A stretch of DNA of 64,000 nucleotides, from NCBI RefSeq assembly GCF_900162695.1, contig NZ_FUIH01000006.1, positions 431,559-495,558 on the forward strand, read 5' to 3'. A model generated the notes under the pieces. That model ran no database searches and was not told the origin of the DNA. It saw only the letters and a list, made by a program, of their open reading frames with translations. Source of the DNA: Virgibacillus siamensis. GTDB taxonomy: Bacteria > Bacillota > Bacilli > Bacillales > Amphibacillaceae. This document shows positions 41,352 through 49,746 of this stretch, piece after piece; positions within the stretch are counted from its first letter, which is position 1, and every line of letters starts with the position of its first letter. The position numbers and the translations under genes were made by a program.

Positions 41352-41828
41352 ATGGAAAAAATAGCAATCGGTAATACAAAAACACTGCAAACACGACTTG
41401 TGCTCCCGCCCGACACCAATCATTTGGATACCATTTTTGGAGGAAAAGTACTGGCTTATATTGATGAAATCGCCGCGCTTACATCAATGAAACATGCCAA
41501 AAGTGCTGTCGTAACGGCTTCAATCGATTCCGTTGATTTTCTTTCATCCGCCAAGGTCGGGGACTCCTTAACACTGGAAGCGTACGTAACATATACCGGC
41601 AACAGTTCGATGGAGGTATTTGTCAAAGTGACGGCACATGATTTGATTCACCATACCGAACAATTGACCACCGAATCTTTTTTAACAATGGTTGCGGTGG
41701 ATGGTACCGGTAAACCGATTCCGGTTCCACAGGTTTACCCGGTTTCAGAAGAGGAGCAGGAGTGGTTTGATTCTGCACCTGTTCGGAAAGAAAACCGTAA
41801 ACGCCGCATGCTGTCCAGAAAATCCTGA
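41352..41828 (+). CDS. Hotdog-fold acyl-CoA thioesterase (YkhA-like)
   Basis: 158 residues with the hotdog-domain start TRLVLPPDTNHLDTIFGGKVLAYIDEIAALTSMKHA, in which Asn and Asp are the catalytic candidates of the YciA/BFIT group. A basic tail (RKENRKRRMLSRKS) ends the protein. It hydrolyses acyl-CoA to free acid and CoA in the cytoplasm; chain length cannot be read. AAGGAGGC precedes the ATG. It is monocistronic, and the riboswitch upstream is separated from it by a terminator and 270 bases. Confidence 0.92.
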   Translation: MEKIAIGNTKTLQTRLVLPPDTNHLDTIFGGKVLAYIDEIAALTSMKHAKSAVVTASIDSVDFLSSAKVGDSLTLEAYVTYTGNSSMEVFVKVTAHDLIHHTEQLTTESFLTMVAVDGTGKPIPVPQVYPVSEEEQEWFDSAPVRKENRKRRMLSRKS

Positions 41829-41947
41829 AGCGGGAAACTGGTCCTTAACACTAATTCTGTATGCTAAAATAATGAAGGGTCATTTTTATGGTATTTATCC
41901 CATAACGATGAAAATAGCATAACCTCATTTGAAAGGGAGTTTCTTAA

Positions 41948-43078
41948 TTGACAACAAGTATGAACACACAAACTTTGTCACCAGTCAATGATCCTTGGGA
42001 GGCGTATATGGATGTTGAAGAACATGGAGAAATGAAGTTGTCGAATGTTGAATTTACGACAACGACTTTATGTAATATGCGCTGTGCACATTGTGCTGTT
42101 GGCTATACTTTGCAATCCCGGGATCCAGAATCACTGTCGATGGACCTAATACTGAAGCGGCTTGATGAAATACCCCATCTGCGCACGATTAGCATTACCG
42201 GCGGGGAACCAATGATGAATAAGAAATCAATTCGGAACCATGTTATCCCGCTATTAAAGTATGCTCACAGCCGTGGTGTTAAAACACAGATGAATTCAAA
42301 TTTAACATTGCCTTATAACAGGTATGAATCAATTATTCCTTTTTTGGATGTATTACATATCTCTCATAACTGGGGAACGGTTGAAGAATTTATGGAAACC
42401 GGTTTTGCTAAAATGGAGCGAAAACCTTCAGAAGAAAATCGTAAAAAGTTTTTTGAACGTATGATTGATAATTCACAGCGTCTCGCAAAGGATGGTGTGA
42501 TGGTTTCGGCGGAAACGATGCTGAATAAACGGACCTTCCCATTTCTGGAACACATTCATGATCAGGTGCGCGAGATGGGCTGTGCAAGACATGAGATTCA
42601 CCCGATGTACCCTGTCGATTTTGCCAGCACATTGGAAACATTGGAGCTGGATGAAATTCGTATAGCAATTAACAGGCTTCTTAATCACCAGTACAAAGAT
42701 ATATGGATGATGTTTGGAACATTGCCTTTTTATCCATGCAGTTTGTCACAAGAAGATCAGGATTTATTAAAAAGGCTGTATCAAACGAAGAATGTAAGTG
42801 TACGTAATGATCCGGATGGCCGCTCCCGATTAAATGTAAATATTTTTACCGGGGATATTATTGTGACAGACTTTGGTGATGAACCTTCATTGGGTAATAT
42901 ACAGGACACCTCGCTCCCTGCTGCATATTCGAAATGGATGGATTCTCCAACAGCCCAAAGCTTAAATTGTCATTGCCCTGCTGTTAAGTGTCTTGGTCCG
43001 AACCTGCTGGTGAGGAACGCCTATTATTCAAATGTTGATTTCGGAAAAAGAAGTGCGCAAATCAGTTTATATGAATAA
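41948..43078 (+). CDS. yfkAB: Radical SAM protein YfkAB
   Basis: 376 residues. The radical SAM motif CNMRCAHC (near 44-51; CxxxCxxC) is followed by ITGGEP. At the C-terminus CHCPAVKC fits the CxCxxxxC motif that defines the YfkAB family and may bind a second cluster. The substrate is unknown. TTG is used as start, with AAAGGGAG 8 bases upstream. In B. subtilis yfkAB belongs to the pdaA-yfkD neighbourhood, which here is at 23-26 kb, so the gene has moved. The frame is intact. Confidence 0.92.
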   Translation: MTTSMNTQTLSPVNDPWEAYMDVEEHGEMKLSNVEFTTTTLCNMRCAHCAVGYTLQSRDPESLSMDLILKRLDEIPHLRTISITGGEPMMNKKSIRNHVIPLLKYAHSRGVKTQMNSNLTLPYNRYESIIPFLDVLHISHNWGTVEEFMETGFAKMERKPSEENRKKFFERMIDNSQRLAKDGVMVSAETMLNKRTFPFLEHIHDQVREMGCARHEIHPMYPVDFASTLETLELDEIRIAINRLLNHQYKDIWMMFGTLPFYPCSLSQEDQDLLKRLYQTKNVSVRNDPDGRSRLNVNIFTGDIIVTDFGDEPSLGNIQDTSLPAAYSKWMDSPTAQSLNCHCPAVKCLGPNLLVRNAYYSNVDFGKRSAQISLYE

Positions 43079-43084
43079 GGAATT

Positions 43085-43121
43085 TAGGGTATCCCATTAT
43101 GAAATTAGGATACCCTATTTG
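43085..43121 (+). terminator. Probable terminator after yfkAB
   Basis: Perfect ten-pair stem TAGGGTATCC / GGATACCCTA with a 13-base loop and a short T-run. Confidence 0.65.
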
Positions 43122-43187
43122 AAAACGTGATAATAGGATGAATTTCAGTGGAACTTTCATGAGAAAGGATGCCAACTGAATGGAAGT

Positions 43188-43847
43188 TTATTTATCAACA
43201 TAAATTTCTTTTCGACCATCATCTTCCTGAAAAATCTGTTCGGCTACCGGTTCGGGTCCTTTCAGCCCTGAAGCATCCTTCACATGTTCTGAGTTGTCCC
43301 AGAATGGTGTGTTCATGCCTCCCATGTACACGGCTGTAATCGAAATAGGCTCATTCTCCCATTCTTTTTGTAAACTTTCCGTAAATCCTTTCAATGCAAA
43401 TTTGCTTGCACAGTAAATGGATTCATTTATTTTCCCCCGCAGTCCCGCAGTTGAAATAATGGTCAGAATGCGCCCATTCCTCGCTTTAATCAGTGGCAGG
43501 GCTGATTGAACAGTCAGTATGGCACCTTTAATGTTAGTGTTTAATGTGTGTTCGATATCACCTATTGTATAATCTTCCACAGGTCCAAAAATACCGACCC
43601 CAGCATTGTTAATGACGACATCGAGCTTACCAATTTGCTGAAAGGCAATGCTGACAGAAGCTTTTTCCTGCACGTCACATAGGATAACTTCCGCATCCCC
43701 GCCAGCACGGATGATTTCATGCTGAACAATATGTAATTTCGTATCGGTTCGGCCCAGTAAAAAAATTTTATAGCCATTTTTGGCATATTTTAGGGCAAGT
43801 GCCCGTCCCAAACCACTTCCAGCCCCAGTAATTGCTACAGTTGGCAT
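43188..43847 (-). CDS. Short-chain dehydrogenase/reductase
   Basis: 219 residues. The cofactor motif TGAGSGLGRALA (7-18), NNAGVG and the catalytic YCASK (Tyr, Lys) with an upstream Ser (ISTAG) are all present, so it should be active. It is a classical SDR, NAD(P)-dependent; the substrate is unknown. TAGGAGG lies 8 bases before the ATG. It is divergent from yfhH and alone on its strand. The length is slightly short for the family, ending soon after the substrate loop. Confidence 0.92.
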   Translation of the reverse strand: MPTVAITGAGSGLGRALALKYAKNGYKIFLLGRTDTKLHIVQHEIIRAGGDAEVILCDVQEKASVSIAFQQIGKLDVVINNAGVGIFGPVEDYTIGDIEHTLNTNIKGAILTVQSALPLIKARNGRILTIISTAGLRGKINESIYCASKFALKGFTESLQKEWENEPISITAVYMGGMNTPFWDNSEHVKDASGLKGPEPVAEQIFQEDDGRKEIYVDK

Positions 43848-43938
43848 ACAATTTTCCTCCTAAATATATGAGTATCATTATTTCCATTCTCCTAAACTAT
43901 TGGTAAAATGTAAACTGTTGAAGAAGGGAGTAATTATA

Positions 43939-44271
43939 ATGGATTACCGATACAGTGATTATTCAATCGAGCAGTTGAGGGAAGAAGTCGGGAAATTTAA
44001 AGAAAAAGCGCTGAAGGCTGAGCAGGTTGGAAACATAAGTGAAGTCGCCATTAATGAGCGGAAAATGCAAGTTGCCATGGCATATATGTTGAACCCGGAT
44101 GATTTTCATGCACACGATATCCATGCAATGAAGGGAGATCCGGGACATCGTTTTAAAATAAATTATATTAATGGTGTTTTCGCGTGGGGACACCGTATTA
44201 ACCTTTTGAATGAAACATATGAAAAAGAAGAAGCGATTCCCATTTCATTGCTTGGTGATAAGGCCGAATAG
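43939..44271 (+). CDS. yfhH: YfhH (DUF1811) protein
   Basis: 110 residues from ATG 43939 with AAGGGAG upstream. The sequence DYRYSDYSIEQLREEVGKFKEKALKAEQ followed by ISEVAINERKMQVAMAYMLNP marks DUF1811/YfhH, a small helical plus beta-barrel-like protein of unknown function found in Bacilli. In B. subtilis yfhH follows recX (yfhG) directly. Here riboswitch, thioesterase, yfkAB and an SDR lie between, so 3 kb has been inserted. A palindromic repeat follows. Confidence 0.92.
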   Translation: MDYRYSDYSIEQLREEVGKFKEKALKAEQVGNISEVAINERKMQVAMAYMLNPDDFHAHDIHAMKGDPGHRFKINYINGVFAWGHRINLLNETYEKEEAIPISLLGDKAE

Positions 44272-44317
44272 AAAGGTGAAAGCTTTTTACTTTCTCAACG
44301 GCACAATAAACAACAGA

Positions 44318-44445
44318 GGCTGGGATATATCAGAAAACGCGTGATTCAAAAGACGAACAATTGGGAATTTCCGGAGCAGTTATTCGCCCCATTTTCCAAT
44401 AGGTTGTTCGAATTTTACAATGGATAAAACACGTTTGTCCCAGCC
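44318..44445. repeat. Palindromic intergenic element, copy 3 (short form)
   Basis: Ends GGCTGGGATA and TGTCCCAGCC, then AACGCGTG / CACGTTT, GACGAACAATTGG / CCAATAGGTTGTTCG. The GC-rich centre of copies 1 and 2 is missing, leaving CCGGAGCAGTTATTCGCCCC. It lies between the convergent genes yfhH and yfhP and may serve as their terminator. Confidence 0.85.
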
Positions 44446-44457
44446 TCGTGCTTTTGC

Positions 44458-45444
44458 TTAAATTGGATTGTCGCCAACATCCAGTTTGCGCTGGAGTTTG
44501 TGCTCGGAAAAAATCCAGCCGGTGTATGAAGTCATTTTTCGCATGTTGTCATCAATTTGTACGACAGCAACAAATGGATAGTATTGATTGGATCTGTATC
44601 GTAAATCAATAAACCGCACTTCGGTAAAATCGTCGAAGTCATTGATTTCCCATCGGTATACAGGGGAGAACGACAGAAATGCCGAAACATTTTTATCATC
44701 TTTTGCTATTTCCATCAGGTCGTTTTCCGGCAAAGGGATTTTTTGAAATTCATCGACGATTTCAATGTGTCCATTTTTAACCGAACCTACATAAAATTTA
44801 TCTATCGTCGTAATAGCAACCCGCCACTCGTTTTGCTTAATGGTCGGGGATGTTGCAATCTGGGTTGTATCGGGGAAATAGTCCTTTATTTTTCGGACAA
44901 TTTCATGTTTGTCAATGAACCGTTTTATATAATACAAAATAATGACAGTATAGATAATTAAAAACGTGTAACCCGGATTTGCACCAAGCAGCCAAGCGAT
45001 GATTCCGGCAACATGGAGAAAGAAGATATACGGATCAAATGTATTAATAAATCCTTTTGCAATCCATTTATTGGTAAATGGACGGTATGCCTGGGTCCCA
45101 TACGCGTTCGGTATATCCACCAGCACATGGAGAATAACTGCCAGGAAAGTCCAGGCCCACAAATGCAGGAAATTAACTTGGGGAACAAACACATGAATGA
45201 TCCCGGCAATCAATACACCCCACATGAGAACAGCGGGTATGGAGTGGGTTTCACCGCGGTGGTGCCGGATATATACAGCATTATTTTTTAATTTTAAGAT
45301 CGTATCAAAGTCAGGTGCATGCGAACCCACAATGGTCCCTGCAAGCACTGCATTAAACAGGACAGGATCATTCTGGACGGCGGGATCAAGCGTTGCCAGT
45401 CCACCGAGCGCAATTCCCATAACAATATGGGTTCCGGTATCCAT
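44458..45444 (-). CDS. yfhP: Membrane-bound metal-dependent hydrolase YfhP (YdjM/DUF457 family)
   Basis: 328 residues. It starts MDTGTHIVMGIALGGL with the first conserved His; GSHAPDFDTI, HHRGETHSIPAV and HVLVDIPNAYGTQAYRPF carry the other conserved His/Asp residues. Four or five membrane segments occupy the first 200 residues; the last 130 are soluble. DUF457 proteins resemble phospholipase C-type metal hydrolases, but activity is unproven. In B. subtilis yfhP is reported as a repressor-like gene next to mutY; the same divergent pair occurs here. Confidence 0.93.
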   Translation of the reverse strand: MDTGTHIVMGIALGGLATLDPAVQNDPVLFNAVLAGTIVGSHAPDFDTILKLKNNAVYIRHHRGETHSIPAVLMWGVLIAGIIHVFVPQVNFLHLWAWTFLAVILHVLVDIPNAYGTQAYRPFTNKWIAKGFINTFDPYIFFLHVAGIIAWLLGANPGYTFLIIYTVIILYYIKRFIDKHEIVRKIKDYFPDTTQIATSPTIKQNEWRVAITTIDKFYVGSVKNGHIEIVDEFQKIPLPENDLMEIAKDDKNVSAFLSFSPVYRWEINDFDDFTEVRFIDLRYRSNQYYPFVAVVQIDDNMRKMTSYTGWIFSEHKLQRKLDVGDNPI

Positions 45445-45486
45445 AGGTCAAGGTCCTCCTCAGAACAATTCGACAAAATCTGCGCT

Positions 45487-45514
45487 TTGTCGAAAACCGT
45501 TTCAGTTCTATAAT
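45487..45514 (+). promoter_or_regulatory. Promoter of mutY
   Basis: TTGTCG (45487-45492) and TATAAT (45509-45514) with a 16-base spacer, 23 bases before the start codon. Confidence 0.65.
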
Positions 45515-45537
45515 TGTATCATAAAGGATGTTTCAAC

Positions 45538-46614
45538 ATGAACGATAAAGCATTTCATAACATAGATATTCCATCATTTCAGCATGATTTAATCGATTGG
45601 TATCAGTCGAACAAACGGGATCTTCCCTGGCGAAAAGACCAGGATCCGTATAAAGTATGGGTCTCCGAAATCATGCTTCAGCAAACGAAGGTAGATACGG
45701 TTATTCCATATTTTAAACGATTTATTGAGAAATATCCTACACTATTCGATTTGGCAAATGCTGATCAGCAGGATGTCCTGAAAATGTGGGAGGGTCTTGG
45801 TTACTATTCCCGCGCAAGAAATCTGCAAAACGCCGTGCGGGAAGTTGCAAGCGAATATGAAGGGGTAGTTCCGGCAAATGAAAAAGAACTTGGATCATTA
45901 AAAGGTGTCGGTCCTTATACAAAAGGTGCCATCCTTTCCATTGCATTCAACCAGCCTGTTCCGGCAGTGGACGGCAACGTAATGCGTGTACTGTCCCGTG
46001 TTTTGAAAATCGAAGACGATATTGCACAGCCAAAAGTAAAAAAAGAATTTGAAACATATGTACATGAATTAATTTCAAATGAAGATCCGTCATCCTTTAA
46101 TCAGGGGATTATGGAACTTGGAGCTTTGGTCTGCACGCCCAAATCACCGATGTGTATGCTTTGTCCGGTGCAGGAACATTGCAAGGCTTTTGCAGAGGGA
46201 ATCGAGGAAGATTTGCCTGTTAAATCGAAAGCAAAAAAACAGAAGAAAATTCCATATGTGGTGTTGCTGATTCGTAATAAACATAATCAATACGTGATCG
46301 AAAAGCGTCCGGATGAAGGATTGCTCGCCAATTTATATCAATTTCCCATGGTTCCGGCAGCTGAAATCGGTATGGATCATATGGAGAACTGGATTCAGAT
46401 GGAATACGGTTTAAAAATTAAGCTAACTGAAAAGAAAGGCAAGCTGAAGCATGTGTTTTCACACATTATCTGGCAGCTTGAGATTATGGAAGCAGATACC
46501 GATGCAGAAGAGGTTAATGATGGACGTATCCGGTTTGTTTCGCACGATGAATTGCGTGATTTTCCATTCCCGGTATCACATCAGAAAATGATGAAATACG
46601 TGCGCGAATCATAA
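45538..46614 (+). CDS. mutY: A/G-specific adenine DNA glycosylase MutY
   Basis: 358 residues from ATG 45538 with AAAGGATG upstream. Order of parts: LPWRKDQDPYKVWVSEIMLQQT with the catalytic Glu, the helix-hairpin-helix LKGVGPYTKGAI, the catalytic Asp in VDGNVMRVLSR, the iron-sulfur loop CX6CX2CX5C (CTPKSPMCMLCPVQEHC) and a C-terminal Nudix-like domain (about 225-355) that recognises 8-oxoguanine. It removes adenine paired with 8-oxoG. The gene is alone on its transcript; a 20-bp-period array follows the stop. Confidence 0.97.
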   Translation: MNDKAFHNIDIPSFQHDLIDWYQSNKRDLPWRKDQDPYKVWVSEIMLQQTKVDTVIPYFKRFIEKYPTLFDLANADQQDVLKMWEGLGYYSRARNLQNAVREVASEYEGVVPANEKELGSLKGVGPYTKGAILSIAFNQPVPAVDGNVMRVLSRVLKIEDDIAQPKVKKEFETYVHELISNEDPSSFNQGIMELGALVCTPKSPMCMLCPVQEHCKAFAEGIEEDLPVKSKAKKQKKIPYVVLLIRNKHNQYVIEKRPDEGLLANLYQFPMVPAAEIGMDHMENWIQMEYGLKIKLTEKKGKLKHVFSHIIWQLEIMEADTDAEEVNDGRIRFVSHDELRDFPFPVSHQKMMKYVRES

Positions 46615-46615
46615 T

Positions 46616-46690
46616 TCGCGCGGCAAAACGGTAAAGTCGCGCAATAAATCAAAATATCGCGCAACAACCCACCAAACTCGCGCGAGCCAG
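46616..46690. repeat. Four-unit TCGCGC array, 20-21-bp period
   Basis: TCGCGC cores start at 46616, 46637, 46657 and 46678. Spacers are A-rich. It starts right at the mutY stop codon, with no other terminator seen between mutY and sspE. A possible weak fifth unit (TTCGCAG) is near 46703. Confidence 0.75.
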
Positions 46691-46811
46691 GTCACATCAC
46701 GATTCGCAGTCCCAGTTTCCATTTAAATCCAATAGAGGTTAAGTTTTCTTCCCAATAATTTGGATAAGAACATCCATATTGGAGAAATTAAGGTTTGCGG
46801 AGGTGATACTG

Positions 46812-46988
46812 ATGGCTAAACAACAACCTAAAAAGTCAGCTGCTGGTACAAACGTTGAGCAAGTGAAAAAACAAAACCAACAAGCAGCTCAAGGGCAAGG
46901 TCAGTACGGTACTGAATTTGCGTCCGAACAAACAAACGCGCAACAAGTTAAAAAACAGAATCAAAAATCTCAGCAAAGCAAGAAGTAA
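46812..46988 (+). CDS. sspE: Gamma-type small acid-soluble spore protein
   Basis: 58 residues from ATG 46812 with GGAGGTGAT upstream. The protein is rich in Gln, Lys and Ala and carries two copies of a short repeat around TNVEQVKKQNQQ and TNAQQVKKQNQ, with a GPR protease-like site TEFASEQTN. This is the gamma-type SASP pattern (an amino acid store in spores). B. subtilis SspE is longer (about 84 residues) with two larger repeats; this is a short version. It lies between mutY and ygaC as in B. subtilis. Expression is expected from SigG in the forespore. Confidence 0.9.
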   Translation: MAKQQPKKSAAGTNVEQVKKQNQQAAQGQGQYGTEFASEQTNAQQVKKQNQKSQQSKK

Positions 46989-47011
46989 CTTGCCTATCCC
47001 CGATTTTAAGC

Positions 47012-47046
47012 AATCAAGAGCTCCCTTCCTCAGGGGGCTCTTTTGA
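47012..47046 (+). terminator. Terminator after sspE
   Basis: Stem around GAGCTCCC / GGGGGCTC with flanking AATCAA / TTGATT pairing and a TTTT run. Confidence 0.75.
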
Positions 47047-47099
47047 TTAGGATTTCAGACCATCATTCCTGTCAAAAAGGAAATATCAGGGAGTATTGC

Positions 47100-47128
47100 T
47101 TTATAAATTATATGGATACCGATATAAT
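47100..47128 (+). promoter_or_regulatory. Promoter of ygaC
   Basis: TTTATA (47100-47105) and TATAAT (47123-47128) with a 17-base spacer; the start codon is 45 bases downstream. Confidence 0.6.
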
Positions 47129-47172
47129 AGAAGGACAAACTTTTCGCTCTAATTAAAAGAAAGGACGATATA

Positions 47173-47700
47173 ATGGTTAGTCCGCAAGCAGGATCGGTAC
47201 TGCAAATTCAAAGCTATAAACATAATGGTAATTTGCACCGTATATGGGAAAACAGCCTTGTATTAAAGGGAACCGAAACAATTGTGATCGGTGCCAATGA
47301 TAAAACTCCTGTAAAAGAAAGCGATGGGAGAACGTGGACGACACGAGAGCCGGCCATTAGCTATTTTCATTCAAAATATTGGTTTAATGTTATTGGTATG
47401 CTGCGTACGGATGGGATTTATTACTACTGCAATATCAGCTCTCCATTTATTTTTGACCATGAAGCACTGAAGTACATAGATTATGACCTGGATGTAAAGG
47501 TTTATCCGGATATGACATGGGATTTGCTGGATGAAGATGAGTACGAAGTGCATAAAGCGGCGATGAACTATCCGGAAGTGCTTAATGGTATCCTGTGGAA
47601 AAACGTACGCATTTTAATTCACTGGGTGAGACAGAGAAAGGGACCATTTGCGCCTGACTTTGTTGATCAATGGTATGAACGGTACTTAACTTACCGATAA
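47173..47700 (+). CDS. ygaC: DUF402 nucleoside tri-/diphosphatase-like protein YgaC
   Basis: 175 residues. SPQAGSVLQIQSYKHNGNLHRIW at the start, YFHSKYWFNVIGMLR and the acidic IDYDLDVKVYPD...LLDEDEYE pattern mark the YgaC/Ntdp (DUF402) family. The staphylococcal relative hydrolyses nucleoside tri- and diphosphates, and the fold carries metal-bound acidic residues, visible here. AAAGGACG precedes the ATG. It has its own promoter and a terminator before ygaD. Confidence 0.92.
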   Translation: MVSPQAGSVLQIQSYKHNGNLHRIWENSLVLKGTETIVIGANDKTPVKESDGRTWTTREPAISYFHSKYWFNVIGMLRTDGIYYYCNISSPFIFDHEALKYIDYDLDVKVYPDMTWDLLDEDEYEVHKAAMNYPEVLNGILWKNVRILIHWVRQRKGPFAPDFVDQWYERYLTYR

Positions 47701-47765
47701 TAATCCAATTCGTTGAATATGGCAGCAGAACAATTTATAATGCAATATGTACTTGAATTTCATGT

Positions 47766-47798
47766 CCCTTGTTACTCATGTAGCAGGGCTTTTCTTTT
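47766..47798 (+). terminator. Probable terminator after ygaC
   Basis: Imperfect stem CCCTTGTTAC / GTAGCAGGG with a bulge and a T-rich tail, just before ygaD. Confidence 0.55.
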
Positions 47799-47827
47799 CG
47801 AAATATATTATATAAGGATGCGACGTA

Positions 47828-49594
47828 ATGAGCAGTATTAAACAGTATTTAACATTTGTAAAACCGTATAAATGGAAGATTTTCTGGACGGTTCTTGTCG
47901 GAATTGCCAAATTTGCAATCCCTTTGATGCTGCCGCTCATTTTGAAATATGTCATAGATGATATTATCAATGCGGATAATATGTCGGACGCTGAAAAATT
48001 AAATCATCTGTTCTGGCTAATGGGTGGAGCATTTGTTATTTTTCTTGTGCTGCGTCCGCCGATTGAATATTTTCGACAGTATCTCGCACAGTGGGTTGGG
48101 AACACAATCCTGTATGACATAAGGGATAAACTGTTTGATCACATTCAAAAATTAAGTCTTCGGTTCTATTCTCAGACAAAAACCGGCGAAATTATTTCCC
48201 GGGTAATACATGATGTCGAACAAACGAAAACTTTTGTCATTACGGGGTTAATGAACATATGGCTTGATATGATTACAATTCTAATCGCAATTATCATTAT
48301 GCTGACGATGGATCCGATTCTGACGCTGGTGGCTATTATTTTATTCCCGTTTTATGGTTTCTCGGTAAAGTTTTTTTACGGAAGACTGCGTCGCCTGACA
48401 CGTGAGCGTTCCCAGTCACTTGCTGAAGTGCAGGGGCACTTGCATGAACGGGTACAGGGAATTCCGGTAACGCGCAGCTTTGCTCTGGAAGAATATGAAC
48501 AGTCCCAGTTTGACGTGCGGAATGAAAACTTCCTGCAAAAGGCCTTAAATCATACGAATTGGAATGCCAAAACATTTGCTGTCATGAATACCATTACAGA
48601 CCTGGCGCCTTTGTTGGTTATTGCGGTGGCCGGATATTTGGTCATTAGCGGCAACTTGACTATGGGGACTATGGTTGCATTTGTCGGTTATATGGAGCGG
48701 GTGTACAGTCCGCTGAGACGTCTTATCAGCTCTTCAACGGTTTTGACACAGTCTGTTGCATCGATTGACAGGGTATTCGAACTGATGAATGAGAAGTATG
48801 ACATTATCGATAAAGAGAATGCCAAAAAGCTTGGGCGTGTGAACGGAAAGATTGATATTGAAAATGTCTCCTTCCAATATGAAGAAGCTGAACCAGATGT
48901 GCTGAAACATGTCAGTTTGAATGTGAAAGAAGGCGAAACTATCGCTTTTGTCGGTATGAGCGGCGGTGGTAAATCTACATTAATCAGTCTGATTCCAAGA
49001 TTTTACGATGTAATAGAAGGTTCCATTAAAGTTGACGGCATTGATATTCGTGATGTCAAAGCACGTTCATTGCGTGATAACATTGGAATGGTGTTGCAGG
49101 ATAATACATTGTTCAGTGAATCCATCTCTATGAACATCCGAATGGGTAAACCGGATGCGACGGACGAAGAGGTGGTTGAAGCAGCTAAAGCTGCCAATGC
49201 ACATGATTTCATTATGGATCTGCAACATGGTTATGACACTTTGGTCGGTGAGCGCGGGGTTAAGCTTTCCGGCGGTCAAAAACAGCGCATTGCCATTGCA
49301 AGGGTCTTTTTGAAAAACCCGCCAATCCTGATTTTTGATGAAGCAACCTCAGCCCTTGACCTGGAAAGTGAACACACGATTCAGGAAGCTGTTGAAAAAC
49401 TGGCATCTGATCGGACGACGTTTATTGTGGCACACCGGCTGGCAACAATCACGCATGCTGACCGTATCGTTGTGATTGAAAACGGCGAAATTCAGGAAAT
49501 CGGTTCACATTCGGAACTGATGGCCCGAAAAGGAAGTTATTATGATTTGTACCAGGTGCAGAACTTGGACAATCCGGATTATATCGAAATGTAA
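47828..49594 (+). CDS. ygaD: ABC exporter, fused membrane and ATPase domains (YgaD)
   Basis: 588 residues: six membrane segments in the first 310, then the ATPase with Walker A GMSGGGKSTL (near 385), signature LSGGQKQRI (near 487), Walker B ILIFDEATSALD and the switch VAHRLATI. This is a type IV ABC half-exporter that works as a dimer; substrates of such proteins include lipids and drugs. AAGGATGCG precedes the ATG. Order ygaC-ygaD-gsaB equals B. subtilis. A strong terminator follows. Confidence 0.94.
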   Translation: MSSIKQYLTFVKPYKWKIFWTVLVGIAKFAIPLMLPLILKYVIDDIINADNMSDAEKLNHLFWLMGGAFVIFLVLRPPIEYFRQYLAQWVGNTILYDIRDKLFDHIQKLSLRFYSQTKTGEIISRVIHDVEQTKTFVITGLMNIWLDMITILIAIIIMLTMDPILTLVAIILFPFYGFSVKFFYGRLRRLTRERSQSLAEVQGHLHERVQGIPVTRSFALEEYEQSQFDVRNENFLQKALNHTNWNAKTFAVMNTITDLAPLLVIAVAGYLVISGNLTMGTMVAFVGYMERVYSPLRRLISSSTVLTQSVASIDRVFELMNEKYDIIDKENAKKLGRVNGKIDIENVSFQYEEAEPDVLKHVSLNVKEGETIAFVGMSGGGKSTLISLIPRFYDVIEGSIKVDGIDIRDVKARSLRDNIGMVLQDNTLFSESISMNIRMGKPDATDEEVVEAAKAANAHDFIMDLQHGYDTLVGERGVKLSGGQKQRIAIARVFLKNPPILIFDEATSALDLESEHTIQEAVEKLASDRTTFIVAHRLATITHADRIVVIENGEIQEIGSHSELMARKGSYYDLYQVQNLDNPDYIEM

Positions 49595-49596
49595 TG

Positions 49597-49632
49597 AAAA
49601 GCTCCTCCGCACCATAGCGGAGGAGCTTTTGT
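49597..49632 (+). terminator. Terminator after ygaD
   Basis: Stem AAGCTCCTCCGC / GCGGAGGAGCTT with a 6-base loop and TTT. Confidence 0.92.
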
Positions 49633-49696
49633 GTTTGAAGTAAAAAAGAGGGTTTACCAGAGTTAAATTGCAGTCCTGCTATCACAGCTTCCGTAA

Positions 49697-49728
49697 TAAA
49701 AAAGCACCCTCCAATGAAGGAGAGTGCC
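49697..49728 (-). terminator. Terminator of gsaB
   Basis: On the minus strand GCACTCTCC / GGAGGGTGC with a 6-base loop and six T. Confidence 0.85.
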
Positions 49729-49746
49729 CTTGATCAATCGTTTGAT

